Source of the DNA: Cryptomeria japonica
Lineage: Eukaryota; Streptophyta; Pinopsida; Cupressales; Cupressaceae
Length of the DNA: 64,000 nt
NCBI RefSeq assembly: GCF_030272615.1
Contig: NC_081414.1
Location: 306,593,164-306,657,163 of the forward strand
Direction: 5' to 3'
The notes beneath the pieces were generated by a model, which was not told where the DNA came from, did not search any database, and was given only the letters and a program-made list of their open reading frames with translations. Made by a program: the position numbers and the translations under genes. Of the stretch, positions 32,926-45,764 are shown piece after piece; the first letter of the stretch is position 1; every line of letters begins with the position of its first letter.

Positions 32926-33705
32926 TGTTAGATTCAATGACAGTCCCAAAGACACTGAGAGCAGGGGTGAATCAGTGTCTAACCAATTAATGAAATATTT
33001 AAACTTATTTATAACTTTGCAACCCAAATCAATGTATCGGTAAACAATAAAATTGCAGTAAAGAGAAATAACAGAGACAACATAAATGCACACCATAACA
33101 CAATATTTTGGCGAGGAAACCCGATGTGAGAAAAAGCTCAGTGGGGTTTGTGACCCACAATATTTACTCACTACCCAATATGAATAAATATTACTTACAA
33201 CATGGGCCTGCACATGAAGGAAGGCCAACAACCTAGAACTCACTTCTCAATAGAAGAGTCTCACTAAATACAAAATGGATAATTAAATCCAATACAATGT
33301 ACGACTCAAAATAACATCTTTAATGCTTGGTTCAGTACCAGTTTAAGCTCAGTCAGAACCCTTAACCAAAAAACTTTCATTGTCTTTACATATACCAATA
33401 ATAATCACCTATCCTTCTCTCTAAAATGATCTATAAGATCTCATACATATATGAGTCTATACAATACATCATGTCGGCTTACAAATAATTAATTACATTT
33501 ACAATACAGTTCATATAAACAAAACTTTGTCTGATGTTGGGTTGATAGTTGGTATACTTCATTGACAGTGTAATCTGGATGTCGGTGCTGGTGTCTGCTG
33601 ATGTATGATGTCTGTGATGCCAGTGCTTGTGTAGAAACCCATTACTAGTTGGTATCCATCAGTGACAACATCAACCATATTCTCATAGAGTGTAGAATGC
33701 CAACA
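32926..33705 (-). mobile_element. L2 5' LTR (family A)
   Basis: 780 bp, from TGTTAGATTC to ATGCCAACA on the plus strand, with the target duplication CAACC immediately outside. It is clearly the same sequence as 27062-27865 with scattered differences, including a much shorter G-run near its start. Confidence 0.9.
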
Positions 33706-33710
33706 CAACC

Positions 33711-35145
33711 TTCAAGAGCAAATCTTTCTCAGCTGAACATTTGCTAGATTTGGTTCATACCAACCTTTTTGGACCAATGAGGACTAGGAGTATTCAAGGT
33801 GATCAGTATTTCATGATTTTTACCAATGATTGCTCAAGGATGATGTAGGTCACATTCTTGAAAGACAAGACAAAATAATTTAGCAAGTTTAAGGCATTCA
33901 GAGCCTTAGTTGAAAATGAAAGTGGAAAGAAGATAAAGTGCTTAAGAACTGATCAAGGTGGTGAATTTACTTCAGAGAAACTCACTAGATACTGTGAAGA
34001 CAACATAATTAAGAGGCAAATTACTATACCTAAGACACCACAATAGAACAATATTGTAGAAAGGAACAACCGGTTAGTAGTTGAAGCTACTAGGACTATG
34101 CTAATTCAAGAAGACATAGCTAAGACATTCTGGAGAGAAGCTGTCAGCACACCTATTTACACAATGAACTGGATATTGGTTAAAAGAGGTAAGGACAAAA
34201 CTCCCTATCTGTACTAGTATGGTAGATCACCTAATGTCAGTTACTTTAAAAAAAAATTGGTAGCAAATGTTTTATTAAAAGAGGTGATTATGTTGGTAAG
34301 TTTGATGCCAAGAGTGATGAAGGAATATTTATTGGTTCCTCCACCAACAACAAAGCTTACAAGTGCTACAACAACTAGACAAAGAAGATCATTGAAAGTA
34401 TCAGTCCGAGTTGATGAATTTCCTGAAAGTTCCTGAGAAACTAGTAAAGAGAAGGAAGAAGAAGAACCTTACACACTATTTTTGGAACCAGAACCAGTGA
34501 AGACAAAAGTTGGAGAATAGAACAGAGAAGCCTTAGGTCAACTAAAATAGGAAGGTCCAACAGAAGATGAAGAAAGTGAAGAACAAGAAGAACCTAAAAA
34601 ATCAAAATCATGTTATTCCAAGGTATGTTAGACTCAATCATAGCCCCGATCAGATTATTGGAGACATGAATGCAAGTGTGCTAACTAGAACAAGGATTAG
34701 AGAGAACTCATGTATGATTTCCACCATTGAGCCTATAACTGCAAAATAAACATTTGCAGATGAAGACTGGATCAAGGCAATGGAAGAAGAACTTGACCAG
34801 ATAGAGAAGAATAATACTCGATCATTGGTACCTAGACCGAAGAACAAGAATGTAATAGGTACAAAATGGGTATTTAGAAATAAACTGAATGAAGATGGAG
34901 TAGTGGTAAAAAATAAAACCAGATTGGTATGCAAAGGATATGCATAAGAAGAAGGTGAAGACTATGGTGAGATATTTGCACCAGTTGTAAGATTGGAAGG
35001 AGTAAGGACTCTACTTGCATTTGCAACATATAGAGGATTCAAAGTATATCAAATGGATGTGAAGTCAACATTTCTAAATGGAATATTGGAAGAGGAAGCC
35101 TACATTGAACAACTAGATGGTTATGCTTTAACTGTAGAAAATGAC
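33711..35145 (+). pseudogene. Copia element H: integrase to reverse transcriptase N-terminus
   Basis: Continues H after L2. Integrase core phrases are visible: LRTDQGGEFTS (second catalytic Asp) and IVERNNR (Glu), with TAG at 34044 in the PQQN motif between them. The integrase C-terminus follows (EGIFIGSSTNNKAYKCYNN) and, after a frame change, the reverse-transcriptase start ([42 protein letters not shown]). L3 interrupts it at 35145. Multiple stops make it non-functional. Confidence 0.85.
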
Positions 35146-36674
35146 TAATGAAACAATGATGAACAGTTAGTACCAAATCAGTACTGAGAGGGGGGGGTGA
35201 GTCAGTACTGAGAAAAACACTTTTCCTTGAATTGGTTTGACTAAGAACCCTACACTTTGACTGACAAGCAATAACATTGGTCTAAACTAGATTACTACCG
35301 GTTAAGCACAGTGAAAGAGATAAACCGGTAACTCAACTTTCCACACAATCTAACATCTTATTTCCACTTCACCCATATGCATACACTAGTAATACTACAA
35401 TGAAAATGTAAAGACTTACTGGTTTAATATGCTTTATAGCTTAACAGAGAATAATAAAGCATCACATGAAAAGCATCACACATAACACACATATTTTTCA
35501 TGTGGAAACCCAACTGGGAAAAACCATGGTGGGGATGAATATCCACAAGCTGTTCTTTGAACCCTTTTGAAGTCAACTCTGTTAGGAACCTAGTCCAGTT
35601 AAAGACTTTACAATAGGTTCTATTAGAAACCGACCCTGGTAGGGATCACGCGGTTAAGGGATGGCTAAAATACCCAGTTAAGGATTAAACCCTGTTAAAG
35701 GTTACCTTGTTAGAGGATTTTTAGAACTCAAAGATTTTGAGTCACCATGTTAAAGGATTTTACAGCAAGCCAGTTAAAGCTACCCTGTTAAGGGATTTTC
35801 CAACTATTGAAGTGGTTAGAGGTCAACAGGTATTACAATGATCTGGTAACAGCACTCAATGCCAATGCAGATCTGCTTTAGTTACTTCCTTCTGCACTCA
35901 CACTCTGCAGGTATCTATTCTCTTATCCGGTCTGGCAATAATCATGTATCTTTGCACTTATATACACACACAACATTTGCCAACAAACTCAACATGAAAA
36001 ACAACACCGACCTTATAGGAAATAGATATGTTGGTAGCATAAACCATAAACCCTAAACATTTAGGTTAAGCAATTCAGTCGGTTCAATCCTAGTCGTTGA
36101 TCATATTGCATTGATTACACCAGTCTTGAATAGATCCCAAGACATTCTCCAATGTTTTGTCTTCATCGCTTCTTGGAGGCTAATAACCCATCATACATTC
36201 TCCACCATTTACAGAGACTTTGCACATTCTTAAGGTAGATAGGATCAATCTCCTTCATGTAAGATCCTTCATGTGCACAAGGCTAACATGGCAACACAAT
36301 TTGTTCTACATTACAATGCTAGCACATCACACAATATCATCAGTTGAATCACATAGGCATAGAACACTTCAACCGGAATCCCTGAAGCTAAGACTATCAA
36401 CCGGTAGTCATACCATATGAAACCTTGATACTAAACATTCCATATACCAGTTCACATTCCAACATACCGGTTCACTTGGACAAATATACCGCTTCACTTT
36501 TTCACATATACCAGTTCACATTCCAACATACCGGTTCACTTGGACAAATATACCGCTTCACTTTTTCACATATACCAGTTCACATTTCAACATACCGGTT
36601 CACTCTTCATCATATTGACATCAATGACAACATACAGTATCATCATGTCAACATACTCTGCACACATGCCAACA
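35146..36674 (-). mobile_element. L3 3' LTR (family C)
   Basis: 1529 bp, ending ATGCCAACA beside the polypurine tract at 36675. Three or four further polypurine-like tracts (CTCCCCC on the plus strand) follow between 36730 and 36840. A block with the phrase CATACCGGTTCACTTGGACAAATATACCGCTTCAC is tandemly duplicated near 36465-36600. Confidence 0.9.
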
Positions 36675-36917
36675 ATCTCCCCCTTTGGCATTGATGGCAA
36701 TATACAAAGATATCTCTAAGCTTCACATCTTCTCCCCCAATACTACAGATATCTTCTCCACTTCACATCTTCTCCCCCTTTGAAAACAATGCCAAAGTGA
36801 AGGCATAAGCATCTATGTTCTACTATGCTGCTCCCCCTAAGGAGTAGAATCCTTCAACACACCAATCCTAAGAAAAATATATCAATGTATGTCCTAACTG
36901 ACATTTAGCACACACCT

Positions 36918-37370
36918 TTAGTTCACCTCTTGAAGAGGAAGCACCCCTAATTCACCTCTCAAATAGGTAAAGGTAGCCTTCGGTAGAGGTTTGGTGAATA
37001 TGTCTGCTAACTTCTCCTTACTGGAAACATGTTCTAGTACAACTTCTTTATTCTGAACCTTTTCCCTTAAGAAATGATACTTAAGCTCAAAGTGCTTGGT
37101 TCTAGAATGTAAAATCGGATTCTTGGAGATGTTAATCACACTTGTGTTGTCACAAAATATACTTACTGGTTCAGATACAGGAACTTTGAAGCCATTTAAT
37201 ACATGCTTCATCCAAATTGTTTGGGTGCAGTTCATAAATGCTACAACATACTCCACTTCTGCTGTAGACTGAGAGATACAACTCTATTTCTTACTCATCC
37301 ATGAGACTATTCTTCCACCAAGAAAGAATGCACCACCGGTTGTGCTCTTTCGGTCATCCACATTACCACC
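36918..37370 (-). pseudogene. L3 RNase H domain
   Basis: Ends the copia polyprotein: TIWMKHVLNGF, IFCDNTSVINISKNP (catalytic Asp), HFELKYHFLREKV, LADIFTKPL and the C-terminus near 36918. The frame differs from the rest of pol, so a frameshift lies near 37260-37370. Confidence 0.85.
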
Positions 37371-38629
37371 TAGTCAACATCTGTAAACACTTTCAGGTTG
37401 AAATCATTACTGTATGGATACCATAATCCATAGTCAATAGTTCCCTTTAGATATCTCAGAATCCACTTGACTGCTACCAAGTGGGATTCTCTTGGGCTTT
37501 TCTGGAATCGTGCAGCAATGCCCACTGCATGTGCAATGTCTGATCTGCTATGTACTACATAGTACAATTTACCAATCATTGATCGATATTCCTTCTCATT
37601 TACCAACCCTGAGTCATCCTCTTTGGATAATTTACAACTGGTCACCATCAGTGTACCAACCGGTTTGCTATCTTCCATGCCAAAGGTCTTCATCACCTCT
37701 TTGTCATATTTGGACTAAGTGATAAAGATTCCATCTTTCATTTGTTGAATCTATAGTCCAATGAAGAACTTAATCTCCCCTATAACTGACATCTCAAACT
37801 CCTTTTTCATCTCATCTGCAAAATCATGACTCATCTTGTCATCTCCTCCAAAGATTATGTCATCAACAAATACCTCACAGATTAGAATATGATCTCCTTC
37901 TGACTTCAAGTAGATATTACTATCCTCACTTGTTCTCTCAAATCTAATCTTCACAAGATGGCAGTGCAAGCATTCATACCATGCTTTAGGTGTCTTCTTT
38001 AGTCCATACAAGGCCTTATGTAGTCTACACACCATGTCACTGTCTTCTAATAGGGAAAACCCATCTGGTTGCTCTATATACACCTCCTCCTCTAGTATTC
38101 TATTCAGGAATGTAGACTTTACATCCATTTGATATACTTTGAATACCTTGAATGCTGCATATGCAAGAAGCATATGAACTTCTTCCAATTTGGCTACTAG
38201 AGCAAAGGTTTCTCCATAGTCTTCTCCTTCTTCTTGGGCATATCCTTTACACACCAATCTGGCTTTGTTTCTAACCACTAAGCCATCTTCATTCAGCTTA
38301 TTTCTGAAAACCCATTTGGTGCCAATGACATTTTTATGCTCCGGTTTGGGTACCAAATACCATGTACCATTCTTTTCTATCTGGTCAAGTTCCTCTTCCA
38401 TTGCCTTGATCCAGTCTTCATCTTTATCTGCCTCTCTAAATGTTTTAGGCTCAAATTTAGAGATCATGCAAGAGTTTTCTCTTATCTTTTTTCTTGTAAG
38501 AATTCTTGCATCCTTGTCTCCTATGATCTGCTTTGGATCATGATTCAACATTACATACCTAGGAATGATCTTAGTTGTTTCCTCTTGCTTTTCTTCTTCA
38601 TCCTCATCTTCATCAGCATCAACATCCAT
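37370..38629 (-). pseudogene. L3 reverse transcriptase
   Basis: RVT_2-type copia polymerase. In order: [60 protein letters not shown], and the catalytic box [10 protein letters not shown] (FVDD for the usual YVDD). A TAG at 37751 follows FFIGL where other copies read Gln, and another stop lies near 37697. The same frame is kept from 40249 down to 37370 apart from these stops. Confidence 0.9.
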
Positions 38630-38677
38630 CGGTGTAGGAGCACTATTACTGGTGCTTGGCTATTTTGCAACAAGTTC

Positions 38678-40249
38678 CTAGAAGGTTACTACCGGTTCAT
38701 CTCCTATTTGCTCACTGCTAGTTTCCTTAGATTTCTTAGAGGTTTCATCAACTCTAACATTGATTCTTTCAACAATTTTGTGAGTCCTATTGTTGAAACA
38801 TTTGAGAACTTTCCTATTTGTGGAATACCCTAGGAATATTCCCTCATCACATTTAGCATCAAACTTTCTCTGATGTTCACTCCTCTTGATATAACATCTA
38901 CTACCAAACACTTTGAAGTAGTGTACCACTGGTGTCTTATCGGTCCAATACTCATAAGGTGTTTTATCCTTGCACTTTTTGATGAGTACCCAGTTTATTG
39001 TGTATACTACAGTGCTCATCGCTTCTCTCCAAAAGGTGTGAGCAACCTTTCCTTGGATCAACATAGTTCTAGCTGCTTCAACCATAGTCCAGTTGTTTCT
39101 TTCTACTAGGCCATTTTGCTATGGAGTCCAGGGGACAGACAATTTCCTCTTGATGCCATTCTCTTCATAGTATTGGTTGAATTCACCGGAAGTGAATTCT
39201 CCTTCTTGATCAGTTCTTAAGCACTTAATGCTCTTACCACTTTCTTTTTCTACAAGTGCTCTGAAGGCTTTGAACTTTCCAGAAGCTTCAGATTTGTCCT
39301 TCAAGAATGTGACCCACATCATTCTTGAGCAATCATCAGTAAGAATCATAAAATATCTATCTCCCTACACACTCCTAGTTTTCATAGGACCACACAAATC
39401 AGTATGGACAATATCAAGTAAATTGTCTACAAGGAAAGGTTTACCTTTGAAGGTTGAGGAAGACATTTTCCCTAGTTGACACCCTTTACACAAAGGATTT
39501 TTTGGTTTTCTCAGCATAGGCAATCCTCTAACTACCTTGATCTTACTGGCCTTCAAAATATTGTTAAAGTTTACATGGCAGAGTCTCCTATGCCATATCC
39601 AGCTATCCTCAAACTTAGCCATAAGACATGTACTGACATTAGCATTTAGCTGAAATAGGTTACCTTTGGTCTGCATACCGATAGCCATCAGTTCACCATT
39701 CTTTCCCTTGATTTTGCACACTCCATTTCTGAATTCTAGAGTGAGTCCATTATCATTCAGTTGAGCAACACTCAAAAGGTTATGCCTGAGACCTTCTACC
39801 CAATACACATTGTCAGCACTGCTTCTTCCATTTAGAGAGATGGACCCTCTACCTTTTACCATACATGGTGCATCATTACCAAAACGAACCACACAATCAT
39901 CATACTCTTCCAGAGATAGAAACTTACTCCAGTCACTAGTCATATGGTGAGAATAGCCACTATCAATAATCCACTCATTGGAATTATCAAAGTGGGAGAC
40001 AAGAGCCTTCTTGTTTGACACATCTTCCTTGACTGCTACAAACACAATATCTTCATTTTCTTCATCTTCTGATTCCTCATCAGTGACACCTTCATCAACT
40101 GCTACAAAATAGTTTCTCCAGTTTCCTCCTTTAAAATTCTTGAACCTCTCTGGTTTATCCTTGTTATCACCTCTGTATTTACCAATTCCCTTGGGAAGTA
40201 TCTTGGCAAGAAGAGCTTTAGATTCTATCAAGATCTCCTCATCATCCAT
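38678..40249 (-). pseudogene. L3 gag C-terminus, protease and integrase
   Basis: Protease active site EWIIDSGYSHHMT near 39950-39990, then the GAG-pre-integrase zinc region (WHRRLCHVNFNN, CKGCQLG), integrase core with VHTDLCGPMK, ILTDDCSRMMWVTF, LRTDQEGEFTS and VERNNW, and the C-terminal EGIFLGYSTNRK. Single in-frame stops at 39365 and 39119 are TAG where Gln codons are expected. The gag zinc knuckle normally found between LPKG.GKYRG and the downstream Asp/Lys region is missing: the sequence jumps directly from KYRG to DNKDKPERF. Confidence 0.9.
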
Positions 40250-40339
40250 TTCTCTACTTTGTCTTGGTTCACCACTGGTACTAGCTTCTTTGCCTTTTCT
40301 AGATGGTGCAGTAGATGCTCTGAAGGCTGATTCAGTCTT

Positions 40340-40940
40340 CTAAATACCACCATCATAATTATTTAGCTCATAAGTTGTTAAATTTGCAATGATGGAGTCC
40401 AGGGATACCTTTGTCTTGTCTACATACCTCAACTCCTGAATAGCAGCAACCCTTATTGCATACTGGTAATAAGGATCTCAAAACTTTGCTAACAATAGTG
40501 GAATCTTCCATTTTACCACTTGCACTCTTGATATCTCCAACAACAGTTTTGATTCTTATTCTATATTGTTGAATGGTCTCTCCTGCAACCATCTGCATGT
40601 CTTCAAACTTTCTCCTAAGGCTTTCTTCCTTAGCTTGTTTCACATGCTCATCACCACCATAGATATTCTCAAGGGCATCCCATACTTCTTTGGGATTCTC
40701 TTTGTCCTGAACATCAATAAACTTAATGTAAGATAAACTACTAATTAGGGCTTCCATGACATGCCCATTCTCCTGAATCTCTCTCTTTTGATCATCGATG
40801 AGAGTACCAGTATGGATAACATAAGCATTCTCAACATAGCTCCAATGTTGAGTACCCATGCTTCTGATGTATATCTTCATTCTATCCTTCCATATTTTAA
40901 ATTTGTCTCTATTGAACTTTGGACCTTCCCTCTTCATCAT
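40340..40940 (-). pseudogene. L3 gag N-terminal region
   Basis: Copia-type gag (UBN2-like) with FKIWKDRMKIYIRSMG, a KEVWDALENIYGG phrase (cf. ..W..L...) and the heptad-rich helix ending DSTIVSKVLRSLLP. It starts about 60 bp after the primer site. A frameshift near 40460 sends the frame off; the original continues through YAIRVAAIQEL and KTKVSLDSIIAKF to a TAG at 40340, the same place where H has TAG at 26099. It would assemble the virus-like particle. Confidence 0.85.
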
Positions 40941-40997
40941 TAGAGTAGGATCTTTACCTCAAGAATTTAGGCTTACAACACAGAGGACCTGGAGGAT

Positions 40998-41011
40998 GCT
41001 ATGATACCAAT
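40998..41011 (-). other. L3 primer-binding site
   Basis: Minus-strand ATTGGTATCATAGC, one base from the initiator-Met tRNA complement, next to the LTR start at 41012. Confidence 0.88.
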
Positions 41012-42476
41012 TGATGAATCAATGATGAACAGTTAACACCAAACTAGTACTGAGAGGGGGGGTTGATTCAGTACTAAGAAAAACACTTTTCCTTGAACTG
41101 CTTTGACTGAGAACCTTGCTCTTTGATTGGAAAGAAATAACATTGGTCTAAACTAGATTACTACCGGTTAAGCATAGTGAAAGACATAAATCGGTAACTC
41201 AGCTTTCCACACAATCTAACATCTTATTTCCACTTCACCCATATGCATACACTAGTAATACTACAACAAAAATGTAAAGACTTACTGGTTTAACATGCTT
41301 TACCACTTAACAGAGAATAAAAAAGCATCACATGAAAAGCATCACACATAACACACATATTTTTCATGTGGAAACCCAATTGGGAAAAACCACAGTGGAG
41401 ATGAATACCCACAAGCTGTTCTTTGAACCCTTTTGAAGTCTGCTCTATTAGGAGCCTAGTTCGGTTAAATAATTTACAATAGGTTCTATTAGGAACCGAT
41501 CCTGCTAGGGATCACCCAGTTAAGGATGGCTAAAATACTCGGTTAAGGGTTAAACCGTGTTAAAGGTTACCTTGCTAGAGGATTTTTAGAATTCAATGAT
41601 TTTGAGTCACCCTGTTAAAGGATTCTACAACAAGCCGGTTAAAGCTACCCTATTAAGGGATTTTCCAACTATTGAAGTGGTTAAAGGTCAACAGGTATTA
41701 CAATGATCTGGTAACATCACTCAATGCCAATGCAGATCTGCTTTAGTTCCTTCCTTCTACACTCACACTCTGCAGGTATCTATTCTCTTATCTGGTCTGG
41801 AAAGAATCACTTATCTTTGCACTTAGATACACACACAACATTGACCTTATAGGAAATAGATAGGTCAGTAGCATAAAACCTAAACCCTAAACATTTAGGT
41901 TAAGCAATTTAGTTGGTTCAATCCTAACTGTTGATCATATTGTATTGATTACACCACTTTTGAACATATCTCAAGACATTCTCCAATGTTCGTTCTTCAC
42001 TGCTTCTTGGAGGTTGATAACCCATCACGCATTCTCCACCATTTACAGAGACTTTGCACATTCTTGAGGGAGATAGGATCAATCTCCTTCATGCAAGATC
42101 CTTCACACGCACAAGGGTAATGTGGCAACACAATTTGTTCTTCATTACAATGCTAGCACATCACACAATGTCATTGGTTGAATCACGTAGGCATAGAACA
42201 CTTCAACTGGAAACCTTGAAGCTAAGACTACCAACTAGTAGTCATACCATATGAAACCTTGATACAAAACATTCCATATACCGATTCACATTCCAACATA
42301 CCGGTTCACTTGGACAAACACACCGCTTCAATTTTTCACATATACCGGTTCACATTTCAACAAACCGGTTCACTTGCAAGTGCTTACTTCAATATAACGG
42401 TTCACTCTTCATCATATTGACATCAATGACAACATACATTATCATCATGTCAACATACTCTGCACAAATGCCAAGA
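41012..42476 (-). mobile_element. L3 5' LTR (family C)
   Basis: 1465 bp, starting TGATGAATCAATG on the plus strand and colinear with 35146-36674. It is shorter mainly through small deletions. It contains the conserved core TTTTTCATGTGGAAACCCA near 41356-41380. Confidence 0.9.
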
Positions 42477-42481
42477 AGGAC

Positions 42482-43620
42482 ATGGTGTGCAAATTACATA
42501 AGGCATTATATGGACTAAAGCAAGCACCAAGAGAATGGTATGAAATATTACACTCTCACTTGGTGAAGATAGGTTTTTAGAGAACCAATGAAGACAGTAA
42601 CATATATCTCAAGACAAAAGGAGATAAGATACTCATAAGTGAGGTATTTGTGGATGATATCATTTTTGGAGGAAATGATGATATGTGTCATGAATTTGCT
42701 AATGAAATGAAGAATGAGTTTGAGATGTCACTAGTAGGTGAGATAAAAAAATTTATAGGTTTGCAAATCCAACAGATGAAGGAAGGTTTTTTCATCACAC
42801 AGTCCAAATATGTGAAAGAAGTGTTGAAGACTTTTGGAATGGGAGACTGTAAACTAGTTGGAACACCAATGATTATAGTCTATAAATTGTCTAAGGAGGA
42901 TTATTCTACATCAATGGATGAAAAGGAGTACAACTCCATGATAGGTAAACTACATTATGTTGTCCATATTTGACCGAGCATTGCTAATGCAATAGGATTG
43001 GTTGCCATATTTCATAAAAGCCTGAAGAAGAAACACATGGTAGCAACCAAAAGAATTTTTAGATATCTGAAAGGCACAATTGATTATGGATTATTGTATC
43101 ATATAAAAGATACTTTGATTTAAATGTTTATATAGATGCAGACAAGGCAGACAATGTTGATGATAGGAAGATTACAACCGGAGGAGCATTTTTTCTTGGA
43201 GGCAAACTAGTATCTTGGAGTAGAAAGAAACAAAGTTGTATCTCACAATAAACAACAAAAGTTGAATATATTGCAACATCTATGAATTGTACCCAAGCAA
43301 TCTGGATGAAACACATTTTGGAAGGTTTCAAGTTGAAGATATCAAAACCAGTTAGGATTTTCTATGATAACACCAGTGCTATAAACATTTCTAAGAACCC
43401 GGTGTTGCATGCTAGGAAAAAGCATATTGAGCTGAAGTATCCTTTCTTGAGAGAGAAATTAGAAAGTAAAGATGTGTCACTGGAGCATGTATCTATTAAA
43501 GAATAGCTACTAGATACCTATATTAACCTCTACCTAAGGCTACATTTGAGTATCTTAGAGGTAAGTTATGGGTTGTACCCCTACATGAAGTCAATTAAGG
43601 AGATGTGGAAGCCATCAATC
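42482..43620 (+). pseudogene. Copia element H: reverse transcriptase C-terminus and RNase H
   Basis: Resumes H after L3: [21 protein letters not shown], the catalytic [12 protein letters not shown] (42645-42680), EFEMSLVGEIKKFIGLQI, then RNase H phrases in shifted frames ending with IFYDNTSAINISKNP (about 43357-43400) and HIELKYPFLREKL. TGA near 42973 and frameshifts around 43100-43280 break it. The terminal LADIFTKPL region is decayed. Confidence 0.88.
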
Positions 43621-43929
43621 CTATAGCTTATTGTAAATCTTAAAGAAGGATTGGTGTAGAGTGGAGCTAATCGACAAGGGGAGCAACTAGTTGCAGATCG
43701 GTGAAGCATGGAATGGTTAACCTTCACTTTGGCATTGTTGTCAAAGGGAGAGAAGAACTGTATATGATTGATAGCCAATCACCAAGTGAAGACATGAAGA
43801 TACAGGTGAAACAGAGTATATGGAAAAATATAAACCAACATTCCTATACTTGTGTATGTTCTTTACTCTCAATCATCCCAATCAAAGGGTATTGATATTT
43901 GTATTGCCATCAATGCCAAATGGGGAGAT
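43621..43929 (+). other. H 3' untranslated region with polypurine tracts
   Basis: Non-coding stretch between pol and the 3' LTR. It contains a TCAAAGGGAGAGAAG tract near 43740 and the LTR-adjacent tract GCCAAATGGGGAGAT at 43915-43929, a mutated form of AAAGGGGGAGA, which primes plus-strand DNA synthesis. Confidence 0.75.
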
Positions 43930-45340
43930 TGTTGGCACTGCATGGAGATTGCACTGATGAAGTATAGTGTTGTCATTGATGTTAATAGTAACCAGTAATG
44001 AAGTTGTATTGCAACCAGTAGTGATGTAGTAATGAAACGGGTAGTAAAGCAGTGAAGGAAATGGGTATTGTTATTGAAGTAGAGTGATCAACCAGTAACC
44101 CTAACTAGTTGATAAGTTGAACCCTAACTGATGGATCTTTTTGAATCGGTTGTGATGATCTATGAATGAATGATGATCGAAGATGAAGATGCAATGTTTG
44201 CATGATGTACATGATGAGTTTGAAAGTGGATTTGGTGCGTGAAGATAACTACTTATCTTGGGAATGATCAAATTCATAACATGAAGTGAAAAACATGTGA
44301 TGAGCTACATGATACAATGTGCGGTGATCCAGTAGTGGTTGAAGTTGTCTAGAACAATGTGTAGTTGATTTCTATGTAATCCAATGGTTATGATTGAACT
44401 AATATGTTTGTAATCTCTATGAGATTTGTAGGTTCTGTGTTGTGTTATTGACCTATTGTATTTGTTTTTAAGGTCGATGAGTTGTTTGTAAGTGTGATGG
44501 AAAATTTGGTTAAGTGTGGTAGTGTGATTATTGTCAAACCAGAAGGAGTGTCTATAGAATATTGTGAAGGCAGATAGGAGTGATAAAGGATCTGACTAAG
44601 AAAGGTAGGGCTATTACCAGATCAACAAAGAACCCGTTGTTCTCTAACCATTACAATAGTTAAATCTGCTAACCAGGTAAGCTTTAATAGGCTTGGTGTT
44701 GTTTAAATCCTCTAACAAGGTGATCCATTATCTTGGATTTGAAATCCTCTACCGAGGTTGCCTCTAAAAGGGTATTACCGTTAACAAGGTATTGTAGTCA
44801 ATCCCTTAACTGGGTGGTCCTTAACCAGATCTATTCTTAACAAGACATTATTGTATAATCTTCTAACAAGGCTTGGCTCCTAACAAGATGAACTTTAGAA
44901 GAGTTCAAAATACTTGTGGGTATCCATCCCCACCATAGTTTTTCCCATTTGGGTTTCCATGTGAAAAATCATTGTGTCAAGTGGTGAATGATTCTGTGGA
45001 TATGTTTTGATATGATTGATTTGAATGACTAGTAAATACACTTAGATATGTTTAGATGACTGGAAGTGATCTGAAATGAGCTATTACTAATGTTAGTGAA
45101 GAGGTTTAATGTTTTGGTTAAATGGTATATGAGTTTTAGATATGTTACATTGTATCATTGATGTTTTGGTCAACCGATAAAGTTTGATAGTGCAGTTGTA
45201 GTTTTGGATATAGTTACTAAATTGGTTAGTTTTGCAAGTTCTCTGAGTTGGAATTAAGTTTGCTGAAAAGTTTAGTTTAATTTTTATCTATAGATTCACC
45301 CCCCCTCTCAATATTTGATTTGATCCTTATTATTTCATCA
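43930..45340 (+). mobile_element. H 3' LTR
   Basis: 1411 bp from TGTTGGCACTGC to the C-rich CACCCCCCCTCTCAAT block and ATTTCATCA. TATTA follows and would be the target duplication, but the 5' LTR of H is not in this window. The conserved core TTTTTCCCATTTGGGTTTCC lies at about 44939. H inserted into ORF2 of element L4. Confidence 0.82.
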
Positions 45341-45353
45341 TATTAGCAATGAC

Positions 45354-45764
45354 CTATTTCATGATCTTATAAGGTCTATCCAACCAAATTAATTCTCCAT
45401 GCACTTTTCTCAATACATATTTGATGATCTCATCTTCAAATTTTGAGATATCCAAAGTGCCAGTAAACCCTAGATCCTCAATGTGCTTATACTCGTGCTT
45501 GATCTTTTCGAAGTCTCCCATCAACTCACTCATATGCATGCTCTTGATATCATTGGTACCCAAATCCTCAATGTGGTAGTGAATGTATGCTCCAACATCC
45601 TCCACATATACAAATCCTTCTGGAACATGGGAAAATGCACCAATCAAACCATCCAAGGTGTAAATATGCAAACATTGCTTGAAAATTGGCCTAGGATGAT
45701 CCTTAACCTCGACAACAGTAGGATTTACAATAAAATTAGGTGCTGAGGATGATACCACTTCCAT
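45354..45764 (-). pseudogene. L4 ORF2 N-terminal fragment
   Basis: 136 codons starting MEVVSSSAPNFIV and ending just after VHGELIWLDRPYK, homologous to the N-termini of ORF2 in L1 and L2. Copia H's LTR truncates it at 45341, and the rest of ORF2 is not found elsewhere in the window as a matching piece. Function unknown. Confidence 0.8.

Larger units (their letters stand above)
27062..33705 (-). mobile_element. L2, complete non-autonomous LTR element
   Basis: 6.64 kb with two family-A LTRs (27062-27865 and 32926-33705) and a perfect 5-bp target duplication CAACC (27057-27061 and 33706-33710). Its interior holds a primer site, a gag-like coiled-coil plus zinc-knuckle gene, ORF2 and polypurine tracts, but no protease, integrase or reverse transcriptase. 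It inserted antiparallel into the integrase region of copia H. Mobilisation in trans by an autonomous copia element is inferred. Confidence 0.92.
35146..42476 (-). mobile_element. L3, full-length copia retrotransposon
   Basis: 7.33 kb with two family-C LTRs (35146-36674 and 41012-42476). Imperfect target duplication ATGAC (35141-35145) / AGGAC (42477-42481). It inserted antiparallel in the reverse transcriptase of H; removing it and one duplication restores the host frame (..VEND|MVCKLH..). Coding order on its strand is gag, protease, integrase, RT, RNase H, the copia order. LTR tips are slightly degraded (TA instead of TG on the left, CCAAGA on the right). Confidence 0.92.
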
